This document shows positions 34,817 to 44,387 of a stretch of 64,000 nt of DNA, piece by piece. Source of the stretch: Amycolatopsis sp. CA-128772 (lineage in GTDB: Bacteria; Actinomycetota; Actinomycetes; Mycobacteriales; Pseudonocardiaceae); NCBI RefSeq assembly GCF_002904295.1, contig NZ_PPHG01000031.1, forward strand, positions 1-64,000, given 5' to 3'. Both the position numbers and the translations under genes were made by a program. Position 1 is the stretch's first letter; each line of letters starts with the position of its first letter. The notes under the pieces are model-generated. The model did not search any database and had not been told where the DNA came from. It saw only the letters and a program-made list of their open reading frames with translations.

Positions 34817-35725
34817 TCATCCCCCGGCGGTCCGGCGGAGTACCTCGGCGAGCAGGGCCGCGGGCTCGGACACCGGCCCCGGGAGGCGCGCGAGCACCAC
34901 CCGCCGCCGCTCCGACGGGCCGCCGCGGACCTCCAGCACGCGCACTCCCGGCGGCACGGCCTCGGCCAGCGAAGCCGGCAACGTGGTGAGGCCGCAGCCG
35001 GCGGCGACGAGGTTCAGCTTCGCCAGCCAGTCGCGGGCGGTGTGGGCGATCTCGGGCCGCTCGTCGAGCCCCGGCCACACGCCCATCAACGTCGTCTCCC
35101 CCGCCGACGGCCCGGCGATCCAGCGCTGCCCGCGCAGGTCCGCCACGTCGACCTCGCCGGCGCCGGCCAGCGGGTGGCTCGCGGGCACGGCGAGGCGGAG
35201 GCTGCGCTCGGACAGGGTCTCCAGGCGCAGCGCCGGCGTCTCGGCGTCCGGCGGGCGGAACGGCGGGACCGAGCCGAGCAGGGCCAGGTCGACCGTGCCC
35301 GCGCGCAGGGCCCGGACCAGAACCGGCGTCGTGCCCTCCCGGGTGACCACGGTGACGGCCGGGTGCGTGCGGCGCAGCTCGGCGACGACGCGCGGCACCA
35401 GCACCGCGCCCGCGCTGGGGTACCAGCCGAGGCGCACCGTCCCGGCGTCGGCGGGCAGCCCGGCCAGCTCGCGCCCGGCGGCGTCGATCTCGTCGAGCAC
35501 CGCGACGGCGCGCCGCAGCACGATGGTGCCGGCGGCGGTGAGCCGGACACCGTCCGGCCGCCGGTCCAGCACCGGTGTGCGGGCCACCCGTTCGAGCGAC
35601 GCGATCTGCCGCGACACCGCGGACTGCGTGTAGCCCAGCGCCGTCGCGGCGGCGGTCAGGGTGCCGCGTTCGGCGACCTCGCGGAACACGCGCAGGGCCA
35701 CCAGGGAGACGTCGCCGAAGTCCAT
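34817..35725 (-). CDS. LysR family transcriptional regulator
   Basis: A 302-aa LysR protein with an N-terminal winged helix (TLTAAATALGYTQSAVSRQI) and a periplasmic-binding-like effector domain (about 90-295). ATG 35725 is chosen; GTG 35734 is in frame just upstream. It is divergent from an SDR gene with only about 70 bp between starts, so the SDR gene is the likely target. Inducer unknown. Confidence 0.9.
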   Translation of the reverse strand: MDFGDVSLVALRVFREVAERGTLTAAATALGYTQSAVSRQIASLERVARTPVLDRRPDGVRLTAAGTIVLRRAVAVLDEIDAAGRELAGLPADAGTVRLGWYPSAGAVLVPRVVAELRRTHPAVTVVTREGTTPVLVRALRAGTVDLALLGSVPPFRPPDAETPALRLETLSERSLRLAVPASHPLAGAGEVDVADLRGQRWIAGPSAGETTLMGVWPGLDERPEIAHTARDWLAKLNLVAAGCGLTTLPASLAEAVPPGVRVLEVRGGPSERRRVVLARLPGPVSEPAALLAEVLRRTAGG

Positions 35726-35796
35726 GACGTTCACGCATACCAGGGTTGCCGGATTCTCGCTTTTCGCATGGCTGCCGCGGATCTAGCGTGGCCGGT

Positions 35797-36615
35797 ATGA
35801 CACGTACCGCCGTGGTGACCGGGGCCAACCAGGGCCTCGGCTTCGCCCTCGTCCGCGGGCTCGCGGCCCGCCTCGCCCCCGAAGACCTCGTCCTGCTCAC
35901 CGGCCGCGACGCCGGCCGGGTGGCCGCGGCCGCCGCCCGCGTCGCCGCCGATCCGGCGACGCGCAGCCGCGTCGAAGGGCGCGTCCTCGACGTCTCCGAC
36001 GCAAGCGCCGTCGCCCGCTTCGCCGAGCCGGCCGACATCGTGCTCTCGAACGCCATCGGGCCGCTCGACCCGGACCGTCCGCAGGCCGAACAGGCCGACG
36101 TCTTCCTCGACGTCGCCAACAGCGGCACGCACGCGGTGCTGCGGTCGTTCGGGCCGGTCCTGCGCCCGGGCGGGCGGCTGCTGGTCGTCGCCAGCTCGCT
36201 GGGCACCCTCGGCCACCTGCCCGAGCCGCTGCGGCCGCGCTTCGACGGCGTCTCGCTGGACGACGTCGAGAAGGCAGTCGAGAACTGGCGCGCGGCGATC
36301 CACGACGGCACCGCCGCTGCGGCGGGCTGGCCGGACTGGATCAACGTGCCGTCCAAGGTCGCCCAGGTGGCGGCGGTGCGCGCGGTGGCGGCCGAACGCC
36401 GGGACGGCGACCTCGCGAACGGCACCCTGGTGGCGGCGGTCTGCCCGGGCCTGGTCGACACGCGGGCGTCCCGGCCGTGGTTCAGCGACTTCAGCCAGGC
36501 CCAGCCGCCGGACGAGGCGGCGCGGAAGGTGCTGGACCTGGTGTTCGCCGACGTCGACCCGGCCACCTACGGCGAACTGGTCCGGTTCGGCCGCGTGCTG
36601 CCGTGGCGGAGCTGA
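35797..36615 (+). CDS. SDR-family protein lacking the catalytic tyrosine
   Basis: A 272-aa Rossmann protein with TGANQGLGFALVRGL and GRDAGR for NADP binding, resembling carbonyl reductase-type SDRs. The NNAG motif reads LSNAIG, and Ser is present in VASSLG. At the Y-x3-K position the sequence is NVPSK, so the catalytic Tyr is replaced by Asn. It may be a non-catalytic or altered SDR. Divergent from the LysR gene that probably controls it. Confidence 0.78.
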   Translation: MTRTAVVTGANQGLGFALVRGLAARLAPEDLVLLTGRDAGRVAAAAARVAADPATRSRVEGRVLDVSDASAVARFAEPADIVLSNAIGPLDPDRPQAEQADVFLDVANSGTHAVLRSFGPVLRPGGRLLVVASSLGTLGHLPEPLRPRFDGVSLDDVEKAVENWRAAIHDGTAAAAGWPDWINVPSKVAQVAAVRAVAAERRDGDLANGTLVAAVCPGLVDTRASRPWFSDFSQAQPPDEAARKVLDLVFADVDPATYGELVRFGRVLPWRS

Positions 36616-36622
36616 CCCCGGT

Positions 36623-37060
36623 TCACAGCACGCAGAACTCGTTGCCCTCCGGGTCGGCCATGACGAAGTGGTCGGGGCGGCCGTCCAGCTCGTCCTGGCG
36701 CAGCACCGTCGCGCCCGCGGCGGTCAGCCGGGCGACCGCCTCCACCACCCGCTCCCAGCGCGTGTCCCACGGCACCTCGCGCCCGCCGCCGGCCTGGACG
36801 TCCAGGTGGAGACGGTTCTTCGCGGTCTTGCCTTCGGGCACCTTGAGGAAGCTCAAGCCCGGCAGGACGCCTTCCGGATCGCTCAGGTACGCGCCGTCGT
36901 CCCACTCCTCCTCGGGCACGTCGTGCTCGGCGAACCACGCCTCCCAGCTCGCGAACCCCGCCGGGGGCGGCCGTTCGATGTAGCCGAGGGCCACCGACCA
37001 GAACCTCGCCAAAGCGCGGGGTTCCGCGCAGTCGATCGTCACGCTCCAGCGCACCGTCAC
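36623..37060 (-). CDS. VOC superfamily (glyoxalase-like) protein
   Basis: A 145-aa protein with two beta-alpha-beta-beta-beta units: WSVTIDCAEPRALARFWSVAL and LHLDVQAGG...AARLTAAGATVL, ending in DHFVMADPEGNEFCVL. This Glyoxalase_6-type sequence is common in actinobacteria without a known substrate. GTG 37060 is a guess; GTG 37054 and 37084 are in frame. Convergent with the SDR gene. Confidence 0.78.
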   Translation of the reverse strand: MTVRWSVTIDCAEPRALARFWSVALGYIERPPPAGFASWEAWFAEHDVPEEEWDDGAYLSDPEGVLPGLSFLKVPEGKTAKNRLHLDVQAGGGREVPWDTRWERVVEAVARLTAAGATVLRQDELDGRPDHFVMADPEGNEFCVL

Positions 37061-37135
37061 GGACTGGAGCGTAACCTCGCCCACGCCCCGGGAGGGCGTG
37101 TCATCCGGGGGATGATGCGGTTACCGTGGGCGGCG

Positions 37136-38422
37136 ATGAGTGAACGCAGCTGGGGCTTCCGCACCCGCGCCCTGCACGCGGGCGGCACCCCCGATCCGGC
37201 CACCGGTGCGCGGGCCGTGCCGATCTACCAGACCACCAGCTTCGTCTTCGAGGACGCGGCCGACGCGGCGAACCTGTTCGCGCTGCAGAAGTACGGCAAC
37301 ATCTACAGCCGGATCGGGAACCCGACCGTGGCCGCCTTCGAGGAGCGGATCGCCAGCCTCGAAGGAGCCATCGGCGGGGTCGCCACCGCGAGCGGGCAGG
37401 CCGCCGAGTTCCTCACCTTCAGCGCGCTCACCGAGGCCGGGGACCACATCGTCGCCGCGAGCGGCCTCTACGGCGGCACCGTCACCCAGCTCACCGGCAC
37501 GCTCCGGCGCTTCGGCGTCGAGACCACCTTCGTCAGCGGCGGCATCGACGACTACGCCGCGGCGATCACCGGCCGGACGCGGCTGCTCTACACCGAGATC
37601 ATCGGCAACCCCGGGGGCGGCGTCGCCGACCTGGCCGCGCTGGCCGACCTCGCGCACGCGCACGACATCCCGCTGGTCGTCGACGCCACCCTCGCCACGC
37701 CGTACCTGTGCCGCCCGATCGAGCACGGCGCCGACATCGTGCTGCACTCGGCGACGAAGTTCCTCGGCGGCCACGGGACGACGCTCGGCGGGATCGTCGT
37801 CGAATCCGGGAAGTTCGACTGGGGCAACGGGAAGTTCCCGCGGATGACCGAGACCGTCGACAGCTACGGCGGCCTCCGCTATCGGGAGAACTTCGGCGAG
37901 TACGCGTTCTGCACCCGGCTGCGCGCCGAGCAGCTGCGGGACATCGGCGCGGTGCTCTCGCCGCACTCGGCGTTCCTGCTGCTGCAGGGCGTCGAGACGC
38001 TCCCGCAGCGGATGGACGCGCACGTCGCCAACGCCCGCGCGGTCGCCGAGTACCTCGAAGCCGACCCGCGCGTGGCCTGGGTGTCCTACGCCGGGCTGCC
38101 GTCGCACCCGCACCACGACCTGGCCCGGAGGTACCTGCCCGCCGGGCCGGGCGCGGTGTTCTCCTTCGGCATCGACGGCGGCCGGGCGGCGGGCGGGAGG
38201 TTCGTCGAATCGGTGGAGCTGCTGTCGCACCTGGCGAACGTCGGGGACGCGCGGACGCTCGTCATCCACCCGGCGTCGACCACGCACGCGCAGCTGTCGG
38301 CGGAACAGCTCGCCGCCGCGGGCGTCGGGCCCGACCTGATCCGGCTGTCGGTCGGTTTGGAGGACGTCGACGACATCCTCTGGGACCTCGACCAGGCGCT
38401 CGGCAAGGCGGTGGCCGGATGA
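37136..38422 (+). CDS. metY: O-acetylhomoserine sulfhydrylase (aminocarboxypropyltransferase)
   Basis: A 428-aa PLP enzyme of the Cys/Met metabolism family that makes homocysteine from O-acetylhomoserine and sulfide. It shows [18 protein letters not shown], the PLP segment [15 protein letters not shown] with the Schiff-base Lys, and a C-terminal [17 protein letters not shown]. The next gene overlaps its stop by 4 bp, a pairing seen often in Actinobacteria. Confidence 0.93.
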   Translation: MSERSWGFRTRALHAGGTPDPATGARAVPIYQTTSFVFEDAADAANLFALQKYGNIYSRIGNPTVAAFEERIASLEGAIGGVATASGQAAEFLTFSALTEAGDHIVAASGLYGGTVTQLTGTLRRFGVETTFVSGGIDDYAAAITGRTRLLYTEIIGNPGGGVADLAALADLAHAHDIPLVVDATLATPYLCRPIEHGADIVLHSATKFLGGHGTTLGGIVVESGKFDWGNGKFPRMTETVDSYGGLRYRENFGEYAFCTRLRAEQLRDIGAVLSPHSAFLLLQGVETLPQRMDAHVANARAVAEYLEADPRVAWVSYAGLPSHPHHDLARRYLPAGPGAVFSFGIDGGRAAGGRFVESVELLSHLANVGDARTLVIHPASTTHAQLSAEQLAAAGVGPDLIRLSVGLEDVDDILWDLDQALGKAVAG

Positions 38423-38895
38423 CGCACGACGTCGGTGCCGTCGAGCGGCGGGCGATCCTCCAGCGGACGAAGTCCGTGACGCTGATCGGCGCGTCGGCCA
38501 ACCCGGCGCGGCCCAGCTACTTCGTCGCGACCTACCTGCTTTCGTCGACGCGGTACGAGGTCCACTTCGTCAACCCGCGGCTGGACACGCTGTTCGGGAA
38601 ACCGGTGTACGCGTCGCTGAAGGACGTGCCGGGCGAGCCCGACCTGGTCAGCGTGTTCCGCAGGCACGACGACCTGCCGCAGGTCGCCGAGGAGGTCATC
38701 GACGCCGGCGCGCGGACGCTGTGGCTGCAACTCGGGTTGTCACACGAGCCGGTGGCCGGCCGGGCGCGGGACGCCGGGCTGGACGTCGTGATGAACCGGT
38801 GCGTGAAGATCGAGCACGCGCGCTTCGCGGGCGGGCTGCACCTGGCCGGGTTCAACACGGGCGTGATCAGCTCGCGGCGGCAGTCGGCGCCCTGA
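38419..38895 (+). CDS. CoA-binding domain protein (YccU type)
   Basis: A 158-aa Rossmann-like CoA-binding protein with SVTLIGASANPARPSYFV and HFVNPRLDTLFGKPVY, then WLQLGLSHE and VMNRCVKIEHAR. It overlaps metY by 4 bp. The link with sulfur or methionine metabolism is conserved but its biochemical role is not known. Confidence 0.88.
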   Translation: MTHDVGAVERRAILQRTKSVTLIGASANPARPSYFVATYLLSSTRYEVHFVNPRLDTLFGKPVYASLKDVPGEPDLVSVFRRHDDLPQVAEEVIDAGARTLWLQLGLSHEPVAGRARDAGLDVVMNRCVKIEHARFAGGLHLAGFNTGVISSRRQSAP

Positions 38896-38935
38896 TCGGG
38901 GAAGAGAACGGCCGTTCCCGGTGTTGGCCCCGGGT

Positions 38936-39685
38936 ATGACCTTGGGGATCACGTTCTCCGGCGGCCCGACCGCCCTCCTGGAACTCGGCGGCGTCCGGCT
39001 GCTCACCGACCCGACCTTCGACGCCCCCGGCGACCACCCCGTCGGCGAGCGCGTGCTGGTCAAGACTGAGGAATCGGCGCTGACCGAAGAGGCGACCGGG
39101 GTGGTGGACGCGGTGCTGCTGTCCCACGACCAGCACCCGGACAACCTGGACGACCGCGGCCGCGCGTACCTCGCGACGGTGCCGTTGACGCTGGTCACGC
39201 CCAGCGGGGCGGCGCGGCTCGGCGGGACGGCCCGCGGGCTGGCGCCGTGGGATTCGACGCGGGTCGGGGCGCTGACGATCACGGCGGTTCCGGCGCTGCA
39301 CGGACCCGAAGGCGCTTCGCGGCTCACAGGAGACGTCACGGGGTTCGTGCTGACCGGCGACGGGCTGCCGACGGTGTACGTGAGCGGCGACAACGCGTCG
39401 GTGGACCTGGTGGGCGAGATCGCGGCGCGGTTCCGGGTGGACATCGCGGTGCTGTTCGCCGGCGCGGCCCGCACGGTGTTCTTCGACGGCGCGCCGCTGA
39501 CGTTGACCAGCGTGGACGCGGTGGAGGCGGCGAAGGTCCTGGGCGCGGCGAAGGTGGTCCCGCTGCACTTCCGGGGCTGGCAGCACTTCAGCGAGGGGCC
39601 GGACGTGCTGCGGAAGGAGTTCGAGGCGGCGGGGCTGGCGGACCGGCTCGTCCTGCTGGAGCCCGGGCAGCACGCGGAGGTCTGA
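38936..39685 (+). CDS. Metallo-beta-lactamase-fold hydrolase
   Basis: A 249-aa UlaG-like protein of the MBL fold. The metal motif reads LLSHDQHPDNLDDRGR (H-x2-H-x-D-N in place of H-x-H-x-D-H). Further ligands are probably in PALHGPEG, YVSGDNA and VPLHFRGW. RNase or lactonase activities occur in the family; the substrate is unknown. ATG 38936 is preferred to the upstream in-frame GTG. Confidence 0.82.
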   Translation: MTLGITFSGGPTALLELGGVRLLTDPTFDAPGDHPVGERVLVKTEESALTEEATGVVDAVLLSHDQHPDNLDDRGRAYLATVPLTLVTPSGAARLGGTARGLAPWDSTRVGALTITAVPALHGPEGASRLTGDVTGFVLTGDGLPTVYVSGDNASVDLVGEIAARFRVDIAVLFAGAARTVFFDGAPLTLTSVDAVEAAKVLGAAKVVPLHFRGWQHFSEGPDVLRKEFEAAGLADRLVLLEPGQHAEV

Positions 39686-39708
39686 CGGGGGCGTGAGAGG
39701 CTGGCGGC

Positions 39709-39882
39709 ATGGCCAAGCCGACTCCACTGCAGTTCCGGAACATCCTCGTCGCCCTCCTCGCGGCGGCGGGCTTCGTCTGGAGCGTCGTGGTCGGGCTGCC
39801 GTGGTGGGTGAGTGCCATCGTCGGGTGCGCCTGCGTCCTGTCGCTCGCCTCCGCCTACCTCAACCGGCCCGGCGCGAACTGA
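39709..39882 (+). CDS. 57-aa two-helix membrane protein
   Basis: A short gene with an ATG 23 bp after the MBL gene. The product starts MAKPTPLQFRN and has two hydrophobic helices (about 11-30 and 33-50) joined by GLPWW, ending YLNRPGAN. Typical of small actinobacterial membrane proteins of unknown function. Its stop lies within the left copy of the direct repeat flanking the mrr gene. Confidence 0.6.
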   Translation: MAKPTPLQFRNILVALLAAAGFVWSVVVGLPWWVSAIVGCACVLSLASAYLNRPGAN

Positions 39883-39896
39883 CGCGTCTTCGCGAA
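39874..39896 (+). repeat. Left direct repeat of the mrr cassette
   Basis: A 23-nt sequence that matches 40928-40950 in 22 positions (the eighth base is G here, A there). It begins GCGAACT and ends TCTTCGCGAA. The right copy includes the last codons of allantoicase. Confidence 0.75.
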
Positions 39897-39919
39897 ATGG
39901 CCTCGGCTGACGTTGCGCC

Positions 39920-40936
39920 ATGACGACGATCTGGGGCGTTCACAACGACCAGCCGCACCTGGACCTGGTCGGGAACGGGTTCGTCTCGATCGGCTGGGAC
40001 GACCTCGGCGACCTCTCGGAGCTGAAGGATGACCGCGACGACGCCAAGGACCGGGTCGTCCGGGGATACCCGGACCTGAAACCGGGAGCCATCCCGGTCA
40101 CCGCGGGAACGTTGCTCTCGTTCCGGTACCGGATGCAGCCCGGCGACATCGTGATCCACCCCCACAAACCGGACAGCACCCTCAACTTCGGCCGCATCAC
40201 CGGTGACTACTACCACCAGGCCGGCGTCTCCCTCCACGCCAACCGGCGACCGGTCGAGTGGCTGCGAACCGGTGTTCCCCGGACGACCTTCTCGCAGAGC
40301 GCTCGCTACGAGATCGGTTCGGCCGTCACGGTCTTCCAGGTCAAGCGACACCGGCAGGAATTCCTCGGCTTCCTGAAGGGGCTGCCGACGTCGGCGGCCC
40401 CCGCCGAGGCCGAACCGGAGGCCGCCGCCGACGAAGCGGCCGAGCAACCGGATGCCGAACGGATCGAGACCTACACCCACGACTTCGTCATCGACACCCT
40501 GATGAAAAAGCTGGAGGGCGTCGACTTCGAGCACTTCGTCGCGCACCTGCTCGGCGCCATGGGGTACCGGACCGAGGTGACCAGCCCGTCACGCGACGGC
40601 GGCTACGACATCATCGCCTCGCACGATCCCCTGCTGCTGAAGCCGCCGATCATCAAGGTCCAGTGCAAGCGCACGACTTCGTCGATCGGGCGCCCGGAGG
40701 TGCAGCAGCTCACCGGGGCGTTGGCCGCCGGCGGATCCGAGCTCGGCCTGTTCGTGACGTTGGGCAGCTACTCCGCCGACGCACAGCACGAAGAACGGCA
40801 CCGCCAGAACCTCCGGCTCATCAACGGCCGTCAGCTGGTCAAGCTGATCTTCGAGCACTACGGCAAGTTCAGCCTCGAGTACAAGCGGCTCCTTCCGCTG
40901 CGGTCCGTCTACGTCGTCGACAACACCGCGAACTAA
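39920..40936 (+). CDS. Mrr-type restriction endonuclease
   Basis: A 338-aa protein. The C-terminal Mrr catalytic domain (about 195-320) shows VDFEHFVAHLLGAMGY, Asp230 in SRDGGYDII and Q248-C-K250 in KVQCKR, the D...QxK nuclease centre. The N-terminal part (about 1-150, IWGVHNDQPHLDLVGNG) occurs in many Mrr-like proteins and may recognise DNA; an acidic Ala-rich linker joins them. Cleavage of methylated or foreign DNA is the family role. The gene is enclosed by near-identical 23-nt direct repeats, indicating recent insertion. Confidence 0.87.
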   Translation: MTTIWGVHNDQPHLDLVGNGFVSIGWDDLGDLSELKDDRDDAKDRVVRGYPDLKPGAIPVTAGTLLSFRYRMQPGDIVIHPHKPDSTLNFGRITGDYYHQAGVSLHANRRPVEWLRTGVPRTTFSQSARYEIGSAVTVFQVKRHRQEFLGFLKGLPTSAAPAEAEPEAAADEAAEQPDAERIETYTHDFVIDTLMKKLEGVDFEHFVAHLLGAMGYRTEVTSPSRDGGYDIIASHDPLLLKPPIIKVQCKRTTSSIGRPEVQQLTGALAAGGSELGLFVTLGSYSADAQHEERHRQNLRLINGRQLVKLIFEHYGKFSLEYKRLLPLRSVYVVDNTAN

Positions 40937-40950
40937 CGCGTCTTCGCGAA
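40928..40950 (+). repeat. Right direct repeat of the mrr cassette
   Basis: Second copy of the 23-nt repeat at 39874-39896. It spans the mrr stop and the codons for the allantoicase C-terminus FAKTR on the other strand. Confidence 0.75.
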
Positions 40951-41946
40951 GCGGGCCTTCAGGTTCGTGCGGCCCGCTTCCGTGAGCCGGCCGAACAGCC
41001 GCAAGCGGGCCAGGCCGCCGTCCGGGTAGATGTCCAACCGGGCCTCCGTCACCTCCGGGCCGTCCGGGAGGGCGAAGCGGTGGCGCGTGTCCGGCTGCAA
41101 GCGCGTCTTCGGCAGCAGCGGGACCCATTCGCCGTACGTTTCGCGGCCGCTCACCGAGGCCCAGCCCGGTGCGTTGCCCTTCAGGTTGCTCGTGTCCAGC
41201 TCCACGAACCGGACGATGCCGGCGCCGGCCAGGCGCAGCGTCACCCAGTCGTTGCCGTCGTCGCGGCGGCGGGCCGTCTCCCAGCCCTCCGCCTGGTGGG
41301 CCGCCAGGCCCGGCGACAGGATGTTGTTCGGCGACGAATAGAACCGGTTGCTGCAGCCCGTGACGACCGCGCCGTTCTCCAGGGCCGCCAGGTCGAGTGC
41401 GTCCAGGTCGAGCAGCGCCGGGTCCGGGATCGGTGCGCCGTGCACGCGCAGGCGCGCCACTCCCCCGTCCGGGTGCTGGGTCAGCCGGACGTGCGTGTAG
41501 CGCCGCGATCCGTTGACCGCGTAGAAGTTCTCCGTGTGCCCCGAGGCCGGCGCGCGGTCGACCAGGACGTCCCAGTCCGCCGCCACCACCTCCGCCGCCG
41601 ACGGGTAGCCCGGCAGCGACGTCGCCTCGACCGAGACGTGCGGCGGGTAGTTGCCCTTGAAGAACGCCGTGTCGACGACGACGCCGGTGACCGTGCCGGC
41701 CAGGCCGAGCCGGACGATGGCCTGGTCGTCGCCCGGTTCGCGGTGACGGCGGGTCTCCCAGCCGTCGTAGACCTGGCCCTTCGGGCCGAACGTCTCCGCC
41801 CGGTGCGCCGGCACCCAGGGGTTGACCAGGTTCTCCTTCTCGGCGAACAGCTCGTCGGTCGCCCACATCACCGTGCCGCCGAAGCGGCGGGACGCGAGGT
41901 CGGGCAGTTCTGTCCACTCCGGACGGTCGGACACCAGAGCCTCCAT
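40933..41946 (-). CDS. alc: Allantoicase
   Basis: Hydrolyses allantoate to ureidoglycolate and urea. The 337-aa protein consists of two repeated allantoicase/jelly-roll domains: FKGNYPPHVSVEA with RLTQHPDGGVARLRVHG, and LKGNAPGWASV with RLDIYPDGGLARLRLFG. It starts FGGTVMWATDELFAEKENL-like, as usual. It follows allantoinase after 1 bp, and its last codons overlap mrr's stop on the opposite strand. Confidence 0.94.
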   Translation of the reverse strand: MEALVSDRPEWTELPDLASRRFGGTVMWATDELFAEKENLVNPWVPAHRAETFGPKGQVYDGWETRRHREPGDDQAIVRLGLAGTVTGVVVDTAFFKGNYPPHVSVEATSLPGYPSAAEVVAADWDVLVDRAPASGHTENFYAVNGSRRYTHVRLTQHPDGGVARLRVHGAPIPDPALLDLDALDLAALENGAVVTGCSNRFYSSPNNILSPGLAAHQAEGWETARRRDDGNDWVTLRLAGAGIVRFVELDTSNLKGNAPGWASVSGRETYGEWVPLLPKTRLQPDTRHRFALPDGPEVTEARLDIYPDGGLARLRLFGRLTEAGRTNLKARFAKTR

Positions 41947-41947
41947 T

Positions 41948-43276
41948 TCAGCAGTTCCCCCGGGTCAGCAACGCACCGCGCGGCTCGTCGCCGGTGATTT
42001 CCGTGCCCCGCAGCCAGGTCGAGCGCACGACGCCGGCGAGCGGCCGCCGGTCGTACGCGCTGACCGGGTTGCGGTGCTCCAGTTTCGCGACGTCCACGAC
42101 AAAGGCCTCGTCCGGCGCGAACACGCAGAAGTCGGCGTCGTACCCCACGGCCAGGTGCCCCTTGCGGCGCATCCCCGCCTGTGCGGCCGGCCGCTCGGCC
42201 ATCCACCGGACGACGTCGGTGAGCGCGAACCCGCGCTGCCGCGCTTGCGTCCAGATCGCCGGCAGCCCCAGCTGCAGGCTGGAAATCCCGCCCCACGCCT
42301 GGCCGAAGTCGCCGCTGTCGAAGCGTTTCAGCTCCGGCGTGCACGGCGAATGGTCGCTGACGATCGTGTCGATGACGCCGTCGGCGAGCCCCTGCCAGAG
42401 CTGTTCGCGGTTGGCCGCCTCGCGGATCGGCGGGCAGCACTTGAACTGCGTCGCGCCGTCTCGGATCTCCTCGGCGACGAAGCTGAGGTAGTGCGGGCAG
42501 GTCTCCGCCGACAGCCGGACGCCGTCGCGCCGCGCCGACGCGATCAGCGGCAGTGCGTCCGAAGAGGACAGGTGCAGGATGTGGGCCCGCGCGGCGTGGC
42601 GGCGGGCCGCCTCGATCACCTGCGAGATCGCGTGGTTCTCGGCCGTGCGCGGCCGAGAGTGCAGGAAGTCGACATAGCGACCGCCGTGGGGCTCCGGTGC
42701 TTCGTCGATCTCGGTTGCGTCCTCGGCGTGGACGATCATCAGCGCGTCGAAGGAACTGAGCTCCCGCAACGCTTCGTCGAGCCCGGCCGGGTCGAGCGGC
42801 GGGAATTCGTCGACGCCGGAGTGCAGCAGGAAGCACTTGAAGCCGAACACCCCGGCTTCGTGCAGGCCGCGCAGATCGGTCACGTTGCCGGGGATCGCGC
42901 CGCCCCAGAAGCCGACGTCGACGTGCACCCGGCCGGCCGCCGCCGTGCGCTTGACCTCCAGGGCCGCGACGTCGACGGTCGGCGGCAGGCTGTTCAGCGG
43001 CATGTCCACGATCGTGGTCACCCCGCCCGCCGCGGCCGCGCGGGTCGCCGTCTCGAAGCCCTCCCACTCGGCGCGGCCGGGGTCGTTCACATGGACGTGC
43101 GTGTCGACCAGCCCCGGCAGCAGCACGACGTCGTCGCCGAGGTCGAGGACGCGGTCGCCGGCCAGAGCCGCGTCGCCGGGTTCGACCGCGACGATCCGGC
43201 CGCCGTCGACCCCGACGGTCGCCGGGCCTTCGCCCGCGGCCGTCACGGCCCGGGCGGCACGCACCACAAGATCCAT
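41948..43276 (-). CDS. allB: Allantoinase
   Basis: Opens the hydantoin ring of allantoin to allantoate. The 442-aa cyclic amidohydrolase has the ligands [11 protein letters not shown] (H-x-H), FGFKCFLL (Lys for carboxylation), [17 protein letters not shown] and [12 protein letters not shown] (Asp). AAGGG precedes ATG 43276. It forms an operon with allantoicase and is divergent from the thiamine-binding-domain/HTH regulator at 43406, which probably controls it. Confidence 0.95.
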   Translation of the reverse strand: MDLVVRAARAVTAAGEGPATVGVDGGRIVAVEPGDAALAGDRVLDLGDDVVLLPGLVDTHVHVNDPGRAEWEGFETATRAAAAGGVTTIVDMPLNSLPPTVDVAALEVKRTAAAGRVHVDVGFWGGAIPGNVTDLRGLHEAGVFGFKCFLLHSGVDEFPPLDPAGLDEALRELSSFDALMIVHAEDATEIDEAPEPHGGRYVDFLHSRPRTAENHAISQVIEAARRHAARAHILHLSSSDALPLIASARRDGVRLSAETCPHYLSFVAEEIRDGATQFKCCPPIREAANREQLWQGLADGVIDTIVSDHSPCTPELKRFDSGDFGQAWGGISSLQLGLPAIWTQARQRGFALTDVVRWMAERPAAQAGMRRKGHLAVGYDADFCVFAPDEAFVVDVAKLEHRNPVSAYDRRPLAGVVRSTWLRGTEITGDEPRGALLTRGNC

Positions 43277-43405
43277 CCGAAAACCCTTCTGCGGGAGGAT
43301 GACCACCGCCGATTTCACAGTACGGAAAGGCGGTTTCGCACAACGACAGTAACCACGGCGCGCGCCGCTCGTCAACGACGGACATAGCGCGTTACGGTCA
43401 TCCTT

Positions 43406-43882
43406 GTGCGGCTTGAAGCGGAGTTCACCAGCGAACCGTTCCACGGCGAAGGTTCGCCGCCCGAGCACGCCGTCGCCGCGCGTGACGCCGCCGCGGAAGC
43501 CGGGCTGGACACCGATTTCGGGCCACTCGGCACCCTCGCCCGCGGCGAGGCGAAGGAGCTGCTCGAAGCCCTCCCGGCGATTGCGAAGGCGGCCCTGGAG
43601 GGTGGCGCCACACGGGTCACGCTGCAGCTGCGCCGGGCCGACGACCCGGGCAGCGCACCCGTCGTCGAGCTGAACGACGCGCTGGCCCGGCTGATCGCCG
43701 ACGTCGAGCGCGAACTGGGCGCCAAGCTGGGCGAACTCGACCGCGCGGGCAAGCAGCGCGCGGTGCGGCTGTTGCGCGAACGCGGCGCCTTCGGGCTGCG
43801 GAAATCCGTCTCGTCGGTGGCCGACGCGCTGGGCGTCACGCGGTTCACCGTCTACAACTACCTCAACCGCGAAGCGGACTGA
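43406..43882 (+). CDS. MTH1187-like domain plus HTH regulator
   Basis: A 158-aa protein combining an N-terminal thiamine-binding (MTH1187/YkoF-like) domain (about 1-78; [18 protein letters not shown], then [12 protein letters not shown]) with a C-terminal helix-turn-helix (about 120-155; [20 protein letters not shown]). It starts with GTG and the mRNA may be nearly leaderless. Between the divergent allantoinase operon and the uricase operon, it is the best candidate for their shared regulator; the N-terminal domain may sense a pathway metabolite. Confidence 0.75.
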   Translation: MRLEAEFTSEPFHGEGSPPEHAVAARDAAAEAGLDTDFGPLGTLARGEAKELLEALPAIAKAALEGGATRVTLQLRRADDPGSAPVVELNDALARLIADVERELGAKLGELDRAGKQRAVRLLRERGAFGLRKSVSSVADALGVTRFTVYNYLNREAD

Positions 43883-43937
43883 CCAGCGCTTTCAACAAAA
43901 TGTTGACGGAACTCGGGCGCCGACGTACGGTCAGCTC

Positions 43938-44387
43938 GTGCTGCTCACCGAGTTCAACACCACCGACGTCCGCCCGCTGCTGACGGACTGCCTCGCCGTG
44001 CCCCGGTGGGTCGACGCCGTGCTGGCCGGGCGCCCCTACGCCGACGTCGACGCGTTGACCGCCGCCGCGGACCTGCCGCTGAGCAGCGACGAGATCCGCC
44101 AGGCCATGGCCGCGCACCCCCGCATCGGGGAAAAGCCGGCGGACGGCTGGGCCCGCTCCGAACAGTCCGGTGTGGACAATGCGGACGCGTTCGCCGCGGC
44201 GAACGCCGAGTACGAAGCCAAGTTCGGCCACGTGTACCTGGTCTGTGCGACCGGCCGCAGCGGCGACGAGCTGCTGAAGATCCTCCGCGAACGACTCGGC
44301 AACGACCCCGCGACCGAGCTGGCCGTCGCCGGCCGCGAACTGCTGAAGATCGCCGGACTCCGACTCGCGAAAGCGGTGACCGCGTGA
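43938..44387 (+). CDS. 2-oxo-4-hydroxy-4-carboxy-5-ureidoimidazoline decarboxylase
   Basis: Converts OHCU, the product of HIU hydrolase, to (S)-allantoin. The 149-aa helical protein has the catalytic His60 in AMAAHPRIGEKP, Glu75 in WARSEQSGV and FAAANAEYEAKFGHVYLVCATGRS. GTG start; its TGA overlaps the next GTG by 4 bp. Second of the uricase operon genes. Confidence 0.93.
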   Translation: MLLTEFNTTDVRPLLTDCLAVPRWVDAVLAGRPYADVDALTAAADLPLSSDEIRQAMAAHPRIGEKPADGWARSEQSGVDNADAFAAANAEYEAKFGHVYLVCATGRSGDELLKILRERLGNDPATELAVAGRELLKIAGLRLAKAVTA

